Source: Bacillus marasmi (lineage in GTDB: Bacteria > Bacillota > Bacilli > Bacillales > Cytobacillaceae). Taken from it: DNA of 64,000 bases. The translations under genes were made by a program, and so were the position numbers. The notes beneath the pieces were generated by a model. That model was not told the DNA's origin. It saw only the letters and a list, made by a program, of their open reading frames with translations, and searched no databases. The stretch is from positions 1 to 64,000 of the forward strand of contig NZ_LR656169.1 in NCBI RefSeq assembly GCF_902168435.1. Direction: 5' to 3'. Shown here in pieces: positions 1 through 8,165 of the stretch; the first letter of the stretch is position 1, and the number at the start of each line of letters is the position of its first letter.

Positions 1-503
1 AACCTAACTCTTTCACATTTCTGGTTCGATCTTTTTTGGGGATCTTCTCAACAATTTCATATTGGGTAACGAACTTCCCATTAATCCTAGCAGTATATTT
101 CCTGACAATCTGCCCATTGTCAAAAACATAAAAATCTCCACCATATTCCCCATACTCATCAATGATTTGAACTTGGTAGGCTAATTTATGCTGGATGTTT
201 TCAAACTCTTCTTTACTAATTGACCGCGGCTTTTTCGCCCGATAGATTTCGCTACTGTGATAGGCATTTGTATTAAAATGAATCGGTGATATGATGCCGT
301 TTTTCGTTGATGACTGTAATAACTGTTGAAATAACAATTTCGCATAGGATTCGGCGGGTTGGGACTTTTGGTATTGATTGACAAGATCATAGTCCAGTTC
401 ATGAACCTTCTCAAGTGTATCCTTTCGCTCTTTTTCTGCTAGGTACATTTGATAATCAAATTCGGCACTCGAGAATACATCTAAAGAAATAATATCATCA
501 ATG
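1..503 (-). pseudogene. LXG toxin relic (middle part), runs off left edge
   Basis: The minus strand reads without stop from about 503 to the window edge, giving MYLAEKERKDTLEKVHELDY and onward, nearly identical to the middle of the LXG proteins at 11498-12615 and 13274-14787. It has the second ('type B') middle domain, recognisable by IVRKYTARING near 90-70. The LXG head (about the first 150 residues) is missing: homology stops abruptly at 503, where a repeated non-coding element begins. I infer a recombination remnant rather than a working gene, although its C-terminal toxin part lies outside the window and could still be intact. Confidence 0.8.
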
Positions 504-620
504 TAATCAACGTTTTGGATATTGCTGGTTGTAATATCTTTAACGGGGATTTACCGTTTTTTATGGGATTGCGTTAGCAAAATGTTAGCAATTTCAAGCA
601 GATAGACTTTACCGTTGTTC
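503..620. repeat. Repeat copy 3 (partial), with integrase arm-like motif
   Basis: About 118 bp closely matching 10923-11042, with only about ten differences by eye. It contains GTTAGCAAAATGTTAGCA, two direct copies of a GTTAGCA motif of the kind bound as arm-type sites by phage and ICE tyrosine integrases. It is sandwiched between two LXG gene fragments. A short open frame here (551-1006) is a chimera of this repeat and LXG sequence and is not a separate gene. Confidence 0.7.
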
Positions 621-621
621 G

Positions 622-1016
622 AGTTTAATACATTTTTGCTATTGCTCAAAGTCTTTGCATTTTGAACCGCTTGAACAGCTTGTTTTAATGTAATTTGGAC
701 TGGCTTGTTTTTAAAAAATTGAACAATCTTTGCTTTTTGATTGCTGAAATTTGTTTTTACTTTATTATAGATGAAACCCTTTAAGCCAATAATCGAAACA
801 GATGCATAGGAGAAAAACTCGCTTCGGCTGCGGGCATTTCCATTTATCACATCCCGTTTCCAGGCCGTTTCAATTCCGTTCCACAGATATTTAGCGGTGT
901 CAATCGGGTGAGTTACTGCATTCATAATTCCTTTGAAAAAATCTACCGGGTTAGTGATTAATGATATGGCAAGATCAGTTAGCCCTTTAAAAATATCAAC
1001 AACCACTTTCCACTCC
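622..1016 (-). pseudogene. LXG toxin middle-domain fragment (type A)
   Basis: This matches residues roughly 250-400 of the intact LXG toxin at 2507-4483, including DIFKG, TDPV/TNPV, HPIDTAKY and SRSEFFSYA. It has no LXG head and no toxin tip. It also lacks about 27 codons inside: the copy jumps from IIGLKGF to IYNKVK, the two ends sharing LKGF, so a deletion between short direct repeats explains it. Its downstream end runs into repeat copy 3. It is a non-functional fragment whose sequence could still serve as a homologous recombination target. Confidence 0.85.
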
Positions 1017-1109
1017 CACGCTTATTCTAAAGTAATATCACCTGCAGGTTTGGTCTTTTTATAAAATTATCTTGATTTGTTTGTTTACTTATTATTGTGT
1101 TAGAACAAT

Positions 1110-1143
1110 AAAAACCCTGAGAGGTATATAGCCAATCAAGGTT
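1110..1143 (-). terminator. Terminator after CdiI-like gene
   Basis: Read on the minus strand, a stem of about 8 bp (ACCTTGA pairing with TCAGGGT, including G-T pairs) is followed by a T run. A closely similar hairpin lies at 12804-12838 behind another immunity gene, so the terminators appear to have travelled with the toxin/immunity cassettes. Confidence 0.65.
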
Positions 1144-1158
1144 TTCTTAATAAGAATT

Positions 1159-1460
1159 CTATTTTGTTTTAACAGCTTCTTTTATATGTTCAATTAGTTC
1201 ATAGAGCCACTGAAGTGGATCTAAACCAAGTTCGGGAAAGTACACACCATCTGCACAAGATTGAATGTATTCACTTTTTTCGAAATCTGAATACTCACTT
1301 CGAATAAAATCTGATAAAAAGGCAATAGCGGATTCCAGATACTCTTTACTTTCCTCTGCTAATAATTCTTCTAATGCTTCTTCTGGAGAATCAATATCCT
1401 GATGAAAAGTTCAGCCAAGAACTGAAATACAGGTTCATCTAATTTGTTCGAAGACAACAT
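1159..1460 (-). pseudogene. CdiI-type immunity gene with a one-base deletion
   Basis: The ATG at 1460 follows AAGGGTGAG at ribosome-binding distance. The frame reads [19 protein letters not shown], then breaks at a run of four A (plus strand 1405-1408). Adding one base there restores a 100-residue protein containing [15 protein letters not shown] and ending [10 protein letters not shown]. The restored sequence resembles the CdiI immunity family that protects against RNase A-like CdiA tips, and the gene lies directly after such a tip. As it stands the product would be truncated at about 28 residues. A sequencing error in the homopolymer is an alternative explanation. Confidence 0.75.
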
Positions 1461-1478
1461 AATATCTCACCCTTTAAT

Positions 1479-1900
1479 TTAATTTGGATAACCAGTTAGA
1501 ATGTAATTCCCTTCTCTATCCTTTTTCAACACAATTCTAGCATTTGTCATATTTTCAACAGTTTTAGAACCTCTTTTTACACCTCGTCCAATGACTTCGG
1601 TTCCTTCATAAATCAAGACTAAGTTTGACTTGCTTTTGGGATTACTTAGCCAAGATTCAATCGCTTTTTTATTATTTATATCGTTTAAGACCTTACTAGC
1701 AACTTTCTCAGCAATAGACCTATCTTTAAATGTTGAAGAGGCGTTAATTCTAGGATTATTTCTAATTCTATCTAACAATTCCTCATCTTTACAACTTCAT
1801 CCGTACCATTATTAGTGGTCGTTATATCATTTTTAATTGCTGTATTAAAATCAAATTTAGGCGTTGATGTTCCTTGGTAATTTGATTTGGTTGTGTTACT
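1479..1900 (-). pseudogene. Orphan RNase A-like toxin tip (CdiA-CT type)
   Basis: From 1778 to 1479 the frame encodes DEELLDRIRNN, SSTFKDRSIAEK, GRGVKRG and a terminal YILTGYPN. This is the layout of the bacterial RNase A-like domain found at the ends of CdiA, Rhs and LXG toxins, which cleaves RNA of competing cells. The region upstream (to 1900) continues the same protein in another frame, ending GTDEVVK; one missing base in the AAA run near 1788-1790 would join them. No start codon, secretion domain or LXG head is attached. It appears to be a stored or discarded toxin tip followed by its cognate CdiI-type immunity gene. Confidence 0.75.
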
Positions 1901-2049
1901 TCATATTACAAAAAAGCCGTCACCTGCAAAATGCAAGCAACAGCTTCAACATTTCCCCCATACTTTTTCAAGTGTCCAAACCACAGGGGAATTGCAAATT
2001 TGCATGTATTTGTCCGTAGGTATAAATCCATTTGTAATAAGTAAATTAA

Positions 2050-2502
2050 TTATAATAATGAATCAGATAATATCTTATCAAGCATTTCATAAAGTTCTTT
2101 GAATACAACCATTTCTCGTCCTGATGGATTATCTAGTTCAATATATCGCTCATTATTTGTATCATATACATACCAGCTAATGTTACTTTCACCAATAAAT
2201 AAATACTTTTCCTGGTCTTCATTTTCATACCATATTTGATTATTAGATATTAATCCATGAATTTTTTGATTCGGTTTTTTTTCTAAAAATACTTCATCTA
2301 TTCCGTACAAAATAAACCCGTTAAACTCTAAACCATTTACCTTTTTCAAAACATTACTATATTCTGATGGTAAATCTTTTTGTAACTCCTTCTTAATACT
2401 TTTTTTAAATTTAACTAACTCAACTTCACTAGCACCCAAATTTATTTGCTCATTATATAAATTTTTTTCCTTTATTATTTCTTCTAATTTGATTTTCCAC
2501 AT
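2050..2502 (-). CDS. SMI1/KNR4 (SUKH) family immunity protein
   Basis: This 150-residue acidic protein begins MWKIKLEEIIKEKN and has the SMI1/KNR4 layout: a helical start, LPSEYSNVLKKVNGLEFNG, then LYGIDEV. SUKH proteins such as B. subtilis YobK neutralise nuclease tips of LXG and Rhs toxins by binding them in the cytoplasm. The gene starts 5 bp downstream of the LXG-HNH toxin stop, with AGGAGG before the ATG, so it is the expected immunity partner made from the same transcript. Family assignment is by pattern; specificity is inferred from position. Confidence 0.85.
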   Translation of the reverse strand: MWKIKLEEIIKEKNLYNEQINLGASEVELVKFKKSIKKELQKDLPSEYSNVLKKVNGLEFNGFILYGIDEVFLEKKPNQKIHGLISNNQIWYENEDQEKYLFIGESNISWYVYDTNNERYIELDNPSGREMVVFKELYEMLDKILSDSLL

Positions 2503-2506
2503 ATTT

Positions 2507-4483
2507 TTAACCTCCTAATGTTTTTTCGGGATATAATTTCCCTTCAGGAATTGGCCAATTAACTATTTGTTTTTCATCTGGAGCTAGTTGCTTAGCAAAG
2601 CTATTTTGAAAATTTGTTATTACTTTATGATAAGGTTCATTTTGGATTAATATTAGGTTATCAAAACTATTTGTTCCACTATCATCTATTGGTACTTTAT
2701 GATGAACTTGCCAACCATCAGGAACTCTGCCTTTTTGTAATTTTAAAATATCAGTATCAGAAAAACCTGCATCTTTTAGATTCTCTGTATTTTTTGATAT
2801 GTCAATCAAAAATTGTTTTCTTATAGAATTATCAAACTCTTTTCTTAAATTTTCTAATTCCTTTCTATCTCGTTTTACATAGATTATTTCTTTTGTTTTT
2901 ATTCCTTCTAGAGTAACATTTACACCTCGTAGTTTTCCTGTAAAATCAGCCTTTGTTTCTCCTTGGTTAACATCACCCGTACCCTTAATTCCATTAGTAT
3001 TTATATCTCTTTGTTCTTGTTTCACACTAAACTTCTGAACTATGTCTTTAAGCGGGGCACTTTCTGTAGAAACATTTATAAAATTGAATCCACCCGAAAT
3101 CTCAACTTGATTTATCTTGAAACTCGTTGGAACCTTGACTTCACCAATTTTCTGATTAATGGCTGCCTTTGTTTTTTTCAGTGGGCTTTTAATAACATCT
3201 CGATATGTATTTTCAAAAACGTTTTTGAGTGCATTTGAGTTTAATACATTTTTGATAGTGCTCAATGTCTTTGCATTTTGAACAGCTCGAACAGCTTGAT
3301 TTAAGGTGATTTGGACGGGTTTGTTTTTAAAAAATTGAACAATCTTTTCTTTTTGAGTGCTGAAATTTGTTTTTACTTTATTATAGATGAAACCCTTCAG
3401 TTTCTCTGTGTTTAGAACATTATATGGAAGAGTAGGTTTGGCCTTGGAAACCTTGTCCAGTTTGCTTAGCTTGCCGACTTTATCGAATCCCTTTAAGCCA
3501 ATAATCGAAACAGCTGCATAGGAGAAAAACTCACTTCGGCTCCGGGCATTTCCATTTACCACATCCCGTTTCCAAGCCGTTTCAATTCCGTTCCACATAT
3601 ACTTGGCAGTATCAATCGGATGAGTTACTGCATTCATAATTCCTTTGAAAAAGTTTACCGGGTCAGTGACTAAAGAAATGGCAAGATCGATTAGACCTTT
3701 AAAAATATCAACAACCGCTTTCCACGCACCCTCGACGATACCAAGTGAAATATCTCCAACCATTTTGTACCAGGATGAACTTGGCTCTTTTTTGGCTTTC
3801 GACCCTTTCTCTAATTCAGCTTTTTTCGTCCGATAAATTTCACTGTTATGATAGGCTTTCGTATTAAAATGAATCGGTGAAATACTGCCGTTTTTCGTTG
3901 ATGACTGTAATAACTGCTGAAATAGCATTTTCGCATAGGATTCGGCGGGTTGGGAATTTTGGTATCGATTGACTAGATCATAGTCCAGTTCATGAACCTT
4001 CTCAAGTGTATCCTTTCGCTCTTTCTCAGCTAGGTACATTTGATGGTCAAATTCGGCACTCGAGAATACATCCAAAGCAATAATATCATCAATATTACGA
4101 AAAATCCTTTTTAGTTCTCTTTCCTTTTCGGAAACAATCTCGTTAGATTTCTGCGCTGCTTTCGTTAAAGTTTCTTCTAAGAATGGTACATGAACAAGCG
4201 TGTTTCCGGATAAGTTCCGATCATCCACAGAGCCCTCTATACTTGTTAAGAATGACAGATGTTGCTCACTAAAATCTTCCCAGGCATTGACGACATCTAT
4301 TTGGGCACGATAAAAGCCTTTGATTGCCTCAGAAGCCTTCCCTTTAAAATCAGACAGTTGGACAATTTCTAGAAAAGCTCCCTTTAAATCTTCCAATTGT
4401 TTCTGTAAATTTTGATAGTCCTTAATCCGTTCACTTATAGACGATAGCAAAGTGCTTGCTTCATAGATTTTTAGATATGACAT
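2507..4483 (-). CDS. LXG polymorphic toxin with HNH nuclease tip
   Basis: This 658-residue protein is an interbacterial toxin of the type VIIb secretion system. Residues 1 to about 210 form the LXG export domain (MSYLKIYEASTLLSSI, FKGKASEAIKGFY). A hydrophobic pre-toxin-like middle follows at about 240-340 (VEGAWKAVVDIFKGL, SRSEFFSYAAVSIIGLKGFD). The C-terminus carries an HNH-type DNase motif: WQVHHKVP at 591, then D, N and NLILI, and PYH near 619. The start at 4483 is preferred over an in-frame one 39 bases earlier because it aligns with LXG N-termini and has AAGGA upstream. It follows two small partner genes and precedes its SMI1/KNR4 immunity gene. It is the only nuclease-tipped LXG gene here that is full length. 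Confidence 0.9.
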   Translation of the reverse strand: MSYLKIYEASTLLSSISERIKDYQNLQKQLEDLKGAFLEIVQLSDFKGKASEAIKGFYRAQIDVVNAWEDFSEQHLSFLTSIEGSVDDRNLSGNTLVHVPFLEETLTKAAQKSNEIVSEKERELKRIFRNIDDIIALDVFSSAEFDHQMYLAEKERKDTLEKVHELDYDLVNRYQNSQPAESYAKMLFQQLLQSSTKNGSISPIHFNTKAYHNSEIYRTKKAELEKGSKAKKEPSSSWYKMVGDISLGIVEGAWKAVVDIFKGLIDLAISLVTDPVNFFKGIMNAVTHPIDTAKYMWNGIETAWKRDVVNGNARSRSEFFSYAAVSIIGLKGFDKVGKLSKLDKVSKAKPTLPYNVLNTEKLKGFIYNKVKTNFSTQKEKIVQFFKNKPVQITLNQAVRAVQNAKTLSTIKNVLNSNALKNVFENTYRDVIKSPLKKTKAAINQKIGEVKVPTSFKINQVEISGGFNFINVSTESAPLKDIVQKFSVKQEQRDINTNGIKGTGDVNQGETKADFTGKLRGVNVTLEGIKTKEIIYVKRDRKELENLRKEFDNSIRKQFLIDISKNTENLKDAGFSDTDILKLQKGRVPDGWQVHHKVPIDDSGTNSFDNLILIQNEPYHKVITNFQNSFAKQLAPDEKQIVNWPIPEGKLYPEKTLGG

Positions 4484-4499
4484 TCTTCTAATTCCTTCT

Positions 4500-4775
4500 T
4501 TATTTTGGTGTACTGTTTGCAATTGCTTCGTCTTGTTGTTTAATAGAATCTATATTTGATCGGGTATCTTCAATATTTTTCGTTACAATTTCTATGTATG
4601 AGGCAATGTCAGATGAAATAGTACTCTCCCTTGTTTTCCACTGGTCTGTAAAATCAAGCTTATTATTGCCCATTACCTGTTCGTTAGGATTGGGAAGGTT
4701 CAGAGCAGCTAAAGCTTCTTTGACCTTTGTTAATCGTTTCATGACTTCATCATGTTTTACTTGGATCGTACTCAT
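4500..4775 (-). CDS. DUF5344 (YwqI-like) LXG partner protein
   Basis: A 91-residue helical protein (MSTIQVKHDEVMKRLTKVKE) of the WXG100-like size class. In B. subtilis the ywqH-ywqI-ywqJ operon has the same order, and in streptococci and staphylococci such small helical proteins bind the LXG domain and guide the toxin to the type VIIb machine. Its ATG overlaps the stop of the preceding gene (TAATG), indicating translational coupling. A near-identical paralogue lies at 14804-15079. The family is assigned by resemblance and context. Confidence 0.8.
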   Translation of the reverse strand: MSTIQVKHDEVMKRLTKVKEALAALNLPNPNEQVMGNNKLDFTDQWKTRESTISSDIASYIEIVTKNIEDTRSNIDSIKQQDEAIANSTPK

Positions 4776-5203
4776 TAAGACAATTGCCTCCTGATTTGCT
4801 TGATTTTACGTTGCAAGTCTTCTGTTCCCTCTTCACCCTTTGTCAAAAGTCGTTCTGCTTCGCGGGTTAAGCTTTGGGCAAAGGATAATCCTGATTTTTC
4901 CTGTTCCAAAATATAAAGTTTTGAATCTATCTTTTCAATATATCTGTCGTATTCAGAATGAAAAATATGTTGCATTTCACTTTGTGCACGAGAACGGGAT
5001 TCATCGAATGTCATAGCTCGATTTCCTTCCCAATAAGCTTGAAGATTTAGGGTTAGATTGGTATTCCACTCTGCCAGAGCATTGTTTTGTTCCCTTCTAA
5101 TTTCCTGTTTTGCTTGTTCAAGCCTGTGTATTTGATCTGCTAGATTAGTAGATTGATGGTTTATGTATGAGGAAAGTTGCGTCAATATAGTTGAAAACCC
5201 CAT
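4775..5203 (-). CDS. DUF5082 (YwqH-like) coiled-coil LXG partner
   Basis: A 142-residue, almost fully helical protein with heptad-like charged stretches (LEQAKQEIRREQN, LTREAERLLTKGEEG) and a central WEGNRA/AYWEGN motif. It is first in the LXG operon, the position of YwqH in B. subtilis, and probably acts as a chaperone or targeting factor for the LXG toxin. The start at 5203 has AGGAGGGGG about 9 bases upstream; an in-frame start 24 bases earlier would lie inside that site. The paralogue at 15079-15506 is frameshifted, so this copy may have to serve both toxin heads. Confidence 0.8.
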   Translation of the reverse strand: MGFSTILTQLSSYINHQSTNLADQIHRLEQAKQEIRREQNNALAEWNTNLTLNLQAYWEGNRAMTFDESRSRAQSEMQHIFHSEYDRYIEKIDSKLYILEQEKSGLSFAQSLTREAERLLTKGEEGTEDLQRKIKQIRRQLS

Positions 5204-5244
5204 CCTTTTCCCCCTCCTCACATGCAATAAGTTCCATATTGTTA

Positions 5245-5273
5245 ATTATAAGTCGAATTGTGGTAGCTGCTAA
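5245..5273 (-). promoter_or_regulatory. Putative sigma-A promoter of LXG-HNH operon
   Basis: On the minus strand TTAGCA (5273-5268) is separated by 17 bp from TATAAT (5250-5245), 41 bp before the first start codon. The same elements with the same spacing occur before the paralogous operon at 15548-15576, and the sequence around them (TAGCTGCTA) is conserved as well. No gene occupies 5274-5523. Confidence 0.6.
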
Positions 5274-5523
5274 ATAAGTAGTTATACCTATTTTAAATAC
5301 ATTAGAAGAAGGAGAAAGTTCAGAGATTTATGGTATTTAATTAGATTCAGAATTGTGAAAATCATAAATTATGTTAATATTTAACAGGTGGGAATTCCTT
5401 TGAAACTTATAATTCGTGAATCCTATAACACGTTTTATCAAAGCTTGGAAGACAAATCTTTGAAAATTTTGGAAATAGTTTTGACTTTTAATAATTTATT
5501 AAACTAAAGGAGGATGGACTAAA

Positions 5524-5715
5524 ATGCAGGCGTTTAAAGTTGGGAAATTTGTTACATTCGTTGCAATAATTGTACTTTTATTAATTGCATTAATATCTCC
5601 TTATAACTTACCGAAAAAGATATATTTTATAATTTGTGTTCTTATGCTTGGCGTAATTTCATTAGGCATAAACAAAATATTTGCACGAGTGTACAGTAAA
5701 TTTAACAAAAATTGA
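5524..5715 (+). CDS. Small two-span membrane protein
   Basis: A 63-residue protein with an excellent ribosome binding site (AAAGGAGG, 9 bases before ATG). It has two hydrophobic stretches, at about residues 9-27 (VTFVAIIVLLLIALIS) and 34-52 (IYFIICVLMLGVISLGI), with a basic tail. I do not recognise the family. It runs divergently from the LXG operon and occupies the place that yokU holds next to the intact operon/kamA pair. It could be a cassette-associated membrane immunity remnant, but that is only a guess. Confidence 0.55.
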   Translation: MQAFKVGKFVTFVAIIVLLLIALISPYNLPKKIYFIICVLMLGVISLGINKIFARVYSKFNKN

Positions 5716-5798
5716 TATCCTCTTTTCCTAAGGTATTATCTATTATCTCATTTGTAAATTTAGAAAGTGCGGAACTAATCATAAAGGTTTTCGAGCGA

Positions 5799-5872
5799 TG
5801 GAATCTTCCCGAACGAGATTAAATTTTTTATCATTCATAACTGCGAATATATCAACTTTGGATCGATACTTT
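5799..5872 (-). pseudogene. kamA 3'-end relic
   Basis: The minus strand reads KYRSKVDIFAVMNDKKFNLV, matching KYRSNVGISAVMNDKKFNLV near the C-terminus of the intact KamA encoded at 15957-17375. A stretch of 28 bases (5811-5838) is identical to 16134-16161. Flanking codons have decayed. The relic lies about 530 bp upstream of an LXG operon promoter, as the intact kamA segment does about 10.3 kb to the right, so it is best explained by an old duplication of kamA-3' plus LXG operon. Confidence 0.85.
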
Positions 5873-6012
5873 TTTTCCTCACTCTGTCCAGCTCTGTACC
5901 ACTAACAATAGTTAAAAATTTACTTAGACTCAACCCTCGAAAATCATGATTTGACTCGCCATTCAGATTTCCAATAAATTAAAAATTCCGGCTGCCTTCT
6001 TGTTACTCAAGA

Positions 6013-6064
6013 TAAAAAAAGAGGCTTCCCAAAAGTTTATTCAACTAATGAGAAACCTCTTTTA
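6013..6064. terminator. Terminator-like hairpin
   Basis: AAAAAAGAGG at the left pairs with CCTCTTTT at the right around a loop of roughly 30 bases, with A and T runs on the outside, so it could work in either direction. It lies downstream of the DUF5085 genes in their direction of transcription, beyond repeat copy 1. Confidence 0.5.
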
Positions 6065-6138
6065 TATATCTGATGTTAGCATTTTGTTAGCAACAAGGAC
6101 ATAAACCCTTATGTATCAAGGGTTTCGTCAGCTATCAC

Positions 6139-6365
6139 ATCATGCCGCCCCTATGGTGAGAGTGTGTAATATCTTTAATGTTGTGTGCAGGAAGTGCGTT
6201 ATATCAAGGTTTTGCTAATTTTTGGCTGTAACACCTTTAATGAGAATTTATTGGGTTTCACAGAATAGCGTTAGCAAAATGTTAGCATTTCCAGGCAGAT
6301 TGACTATTATCATTGTTCTATCACTTCACATGGCTTGAGTGGTGATTGCAGATATATACCGACGT
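6139..6365. repeat. Repeat copy 1, with groEL-tail-like core and arm-like motif
   Basis: About 225 bp related to 10856-11085 over its whole length, with shared blocks CATCATGCCGCCCCTA, GAGAGTGTGTAATATC and GTTAGCAAAATGTTAGCA. The first block reads on the minus strand as GGCGGCATGATG plus stop, the usual end of groEL (Gly-Gly-Met-Met), but no groEL is present. Copies 1 and 2 bracket the glycine-zipper LXG module. I infer attachment-site-like junctions of a former integrative element. Confidence 0.6.
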
Positions 6366-6398
6366 GTTGCTAACATAGCGCCCATGGCTATTGCCGTT

Positions 6399-6836
6399 TT
6401 AGAAAACACCTACTTTAATAAAAATATATTGTAAACTTTCATCGCCTGTTATGATATGAAAGAACGGTGTAGTTTGATTCAATCCATTTCGCTCCATATA
6501 ATCCAGCAACATATGATAGGCTATTTCTGTATCGCGTTCAAAATGGTCAAATAAACAAATCGAGAGCATATCCTCAATGTCATAATAACTATGAAAATAG
6601 TAGTCTTTCATTACTTCAACACTATCTTCTTCAATTGGCATGAAGAAATCGGCTTCTACCATTTCATCCATGGGGACATTGTTAATGGAATAGAATAATG
6701 GTCCCTTAATCGTTGCCTTTTGCTGAATCACTTCATTCAAAAACTGCTTCATGATACTATCAATATCTATATAATGGAAACGAAAGTTCTTGGATAAAAC
6801 ATTGGTATAACGGATCGCATCATTGGGATTGATCAT
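6399..6836 (-). CDS. DUF5085-like LXG-locus protein
   Basis: A 145-residue acidic protein (MINPNDAIRYTNVLSKNFRF) similar in length and plan to its upstream neighbour: GPLFYSINNVPMDEMVEADFFMPI here against GPIIYKISHFDESLNEADYTFYIPI there. The pattern fits the DUF5085 family, which occurs at the ends of LXG operons and may have a GyrI-like fold. AGGAGG precedes the ATG, and the gene is last in the operon, 2 bp after its neighbour. Function is unknown; a second immunity or adaptor role is plausible. Confidence 0.7.
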   Translation of the reverse strand: MINPNDAIRYTNVLSKNFRFHYIDIDSIMKQFLNEVIQQKATIKGPLFYSINNVPMDEMVEADFFMPIEEDSVEVMKDYYFHSYYDIEDMLSICLFDHFERDTEIAYHMLLDYMERNGLNQTTPFFHIITGDESLQYIFIKVGVF

Positions 6837-6837
6837 C

Positions 6838-7287
6838 TTATCCCTCCTTTACGATGGGAGCGTAAATATCAATGATTCCTTCCCCATACACATCTAGGTA
6901 AATATGATAAAACGATTCCTCTAATTCAAATTTATTAGCTTTGGCAGCAGCCTGAAGTAATTCATAAGACACTTCCAAGTCATCGTCTAAATCCGCATGT
7001 CTAAACGCTAAACCATCATCAAATTTCCACAATTCATAAAAACAATATTTATCGTTATCTTCCATTTCTAAAGGAGTATTAATCGGTATATAAAATGTGT
7101 AATCTGCTTCATTCAAAGACTCGTCAAAATGAGAGATTTTATAAATAATCGGACCGGTGCTGTATAATCCATTTTTAATAATGGCATTTCTGAACTCCCT
7201 AGCCGTAATATGCCATTCATTTGTCTTGCATCTTGTTGAGGTACTTATCACATTTTGAAAAATAATCGGGCAACGTTTGATTTTCAT
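6838..7287 (-). CDS. DUF5085-like LXG-locus protein
   Basis: A 149-residue protein (MKIKRCPIIFQNVISTSTRC) sharing the GP-I-Y-I and EADY/F motifs with the next gene, so the two are probably an old tandem duplication. The start at 7287 is chosen because AGGGG lies 9 bases before it; an ATG 9 bases earlier touches that site. The gene overlaps the end of the membrane immunity gene slightly, indicating coupling. In LXG operons DUF5085 proteins accompany the DUF5082/DUF5344 partners; their molecular role is not known to me. Confidence 0.7.
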   Translation of the reverse strand: MKIKRCPIIFQNVISTSTRCKTNEWHITAREFRNAIIKNGLYSTGPIIYKISHFDESLNEADYTFYIPINTPLEMEDNDKYCFYELWKFDDGLAFRHADLDDDLEVSYELLQAAAKANKFELEESFYHIYLDVYGEGIIDIYAPIVKEG

Positions 7288-7292
7288 TTGTG

Positions 7293-8150
7293 TCATCCCC
7301 TAGCTTTCTTTCGTTTTTGTTTCTTCTTATGATTATTATGGCTGTTCACCGGGGCTGTTTGTTTTTTCTGCGGCTTCCTGCGCTTGGCAGTATATTTATC
7401 TTCTAATGGGCGCCTTGGCATTGGAATGATGAACGATTCAAATCTGAATTTACAATAAGTGAACAAGAAGAACTCCGGCCAGGCGAAGGCAATGGTGTAT
7501 TGCAGAGCAACCGCAATGAAAAGAAAAAAGAATAACTCAAGAAATGGTGCAAAATAAACAGATGAATCAGATATTGTTCTTACAATGGTCCCTGAAATCA
7601 TAGTCACCCCAAAAACAATAGGTAAGCTAACGTGTCCTTTTGATTTAGCAAAATTGTTTAAGCCTTCACCATCTTTGCGGAATTTCCCTTTTGCCAATTT
7701 ATTAATTGCTCTTATGGTGGAATAAATTAAATATATTAGCCCGCCTATTAATAGATATACTGCCGCATGAATCATATAACTTGGTGCTGATCGGTCTACA
7801 GACGATAAAAAAAATATCGGATACATATCCAATGACAATTTAATTGAAAAAATACTTAAGAATATAGATTGTACCCTTTGAAATTTATAACAATTTTTTT
7901 GAAAACTAAAGAAAAGAGCAACAATAAGCTGAATAGCTAAAAAGATCTTGCTAATGTTCACAAGAGTTTGCCAAATTGGTTGAGTGGAGGCCTGAATACT
8001 CTTACCTGCTCCAAAAATAAAAATTGCCGTCATCACGCCACTAATTATAAATGTGCTCCAAAAAAATCCAGAAAGATTATCAGGGCGTAATCGCCCCGAT
8101 GAGACTGATTCTATTTCATAGAAGTCATCTTCATTATATTTTTTTAACAT
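7293..8150 (-). CDS. Polytopic membrane protein, probable immunity to the glycine-zipper LXG toxin
   Basis: A 285-residue protein with about five or six hydrophobic segments (WSTFIISGVMTAIFIFGAG, FLAIQLIVALFF, AAVYLLIGGLIYLIYSTI, PIVFGVTMISGTIV, ELFFFLFIAVALQYTIAF) and a strongly basic tail (KKKQKRKKARG). It lies 15 bp after an LXG protein whose tip is a glycine zipper, the place of an immunity gene. The known precedent is TelE/TipE of Streptococcus gallolyticus, where a membrane protein protects against a glycine-zipper LXG toxin. Specificity here is inference from position and topology. Confidence 0.7.
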   Translation of the reverse strand: MLKKYNEDDFYEIESVSSGRLRPDNLSGFFWSTFIISGVMTAIFIFGAGKSIQASTQPIWQTLVNISKIFLAIQLIVALFFSFQKNCYKFQRVQSIFLSIFSIKLSLDMYPIFFLSSVDRSAPSYMIHAAVYLLIGGLIYLIYSTIRAINKLAKGKFRKDGEGLNNFAKSKGHVSLPIVFGVTMISGTIVRTISDSSVYFAPFLELFFFLFIAVALQYTIAFAWPEFFLFTYCKFRFESFIIPMPRRPLEDKYTAKRRKPQKKQTAPVNSHNNHKKKQKRKKARG

Positions 8151-8165
8151 ACAAAACTCCTTTCT

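Larger units (their letters stand above)
5716..6398. other. Gene-poor spacer with relics and a repeat
   Basis: These 683 bases contain no credible intact gene. They hold a relic of the kamA 3' end (5799-5872), a terminator-like hairpin (6013-6064), an inverted repeat ACCCTTATGTATCAAGGGT near 6107-6126, and repeat copy 1 with integrase arm-like motifs. Extra GTTAGCA-type motifs occur at 6072-6093 and near 6369-6376. Confidence 0.7.

Noticed and set aside
551-1006. Open frame of 151 codons taken as a gene of its own
   Set aside because: Its N-terminal part is a fragment of the LXG middle domain with an internal deletion and its last 25 or so codons come from the non-coding repeat at 503-620; there is no ribosome binding site.
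6139-6160. A groEL gene
   Set aside because: Only the last few codons' worth of similarity is present; no upstream groEL reading frame exists. It is treated as an attachment-core-like repeat instead.
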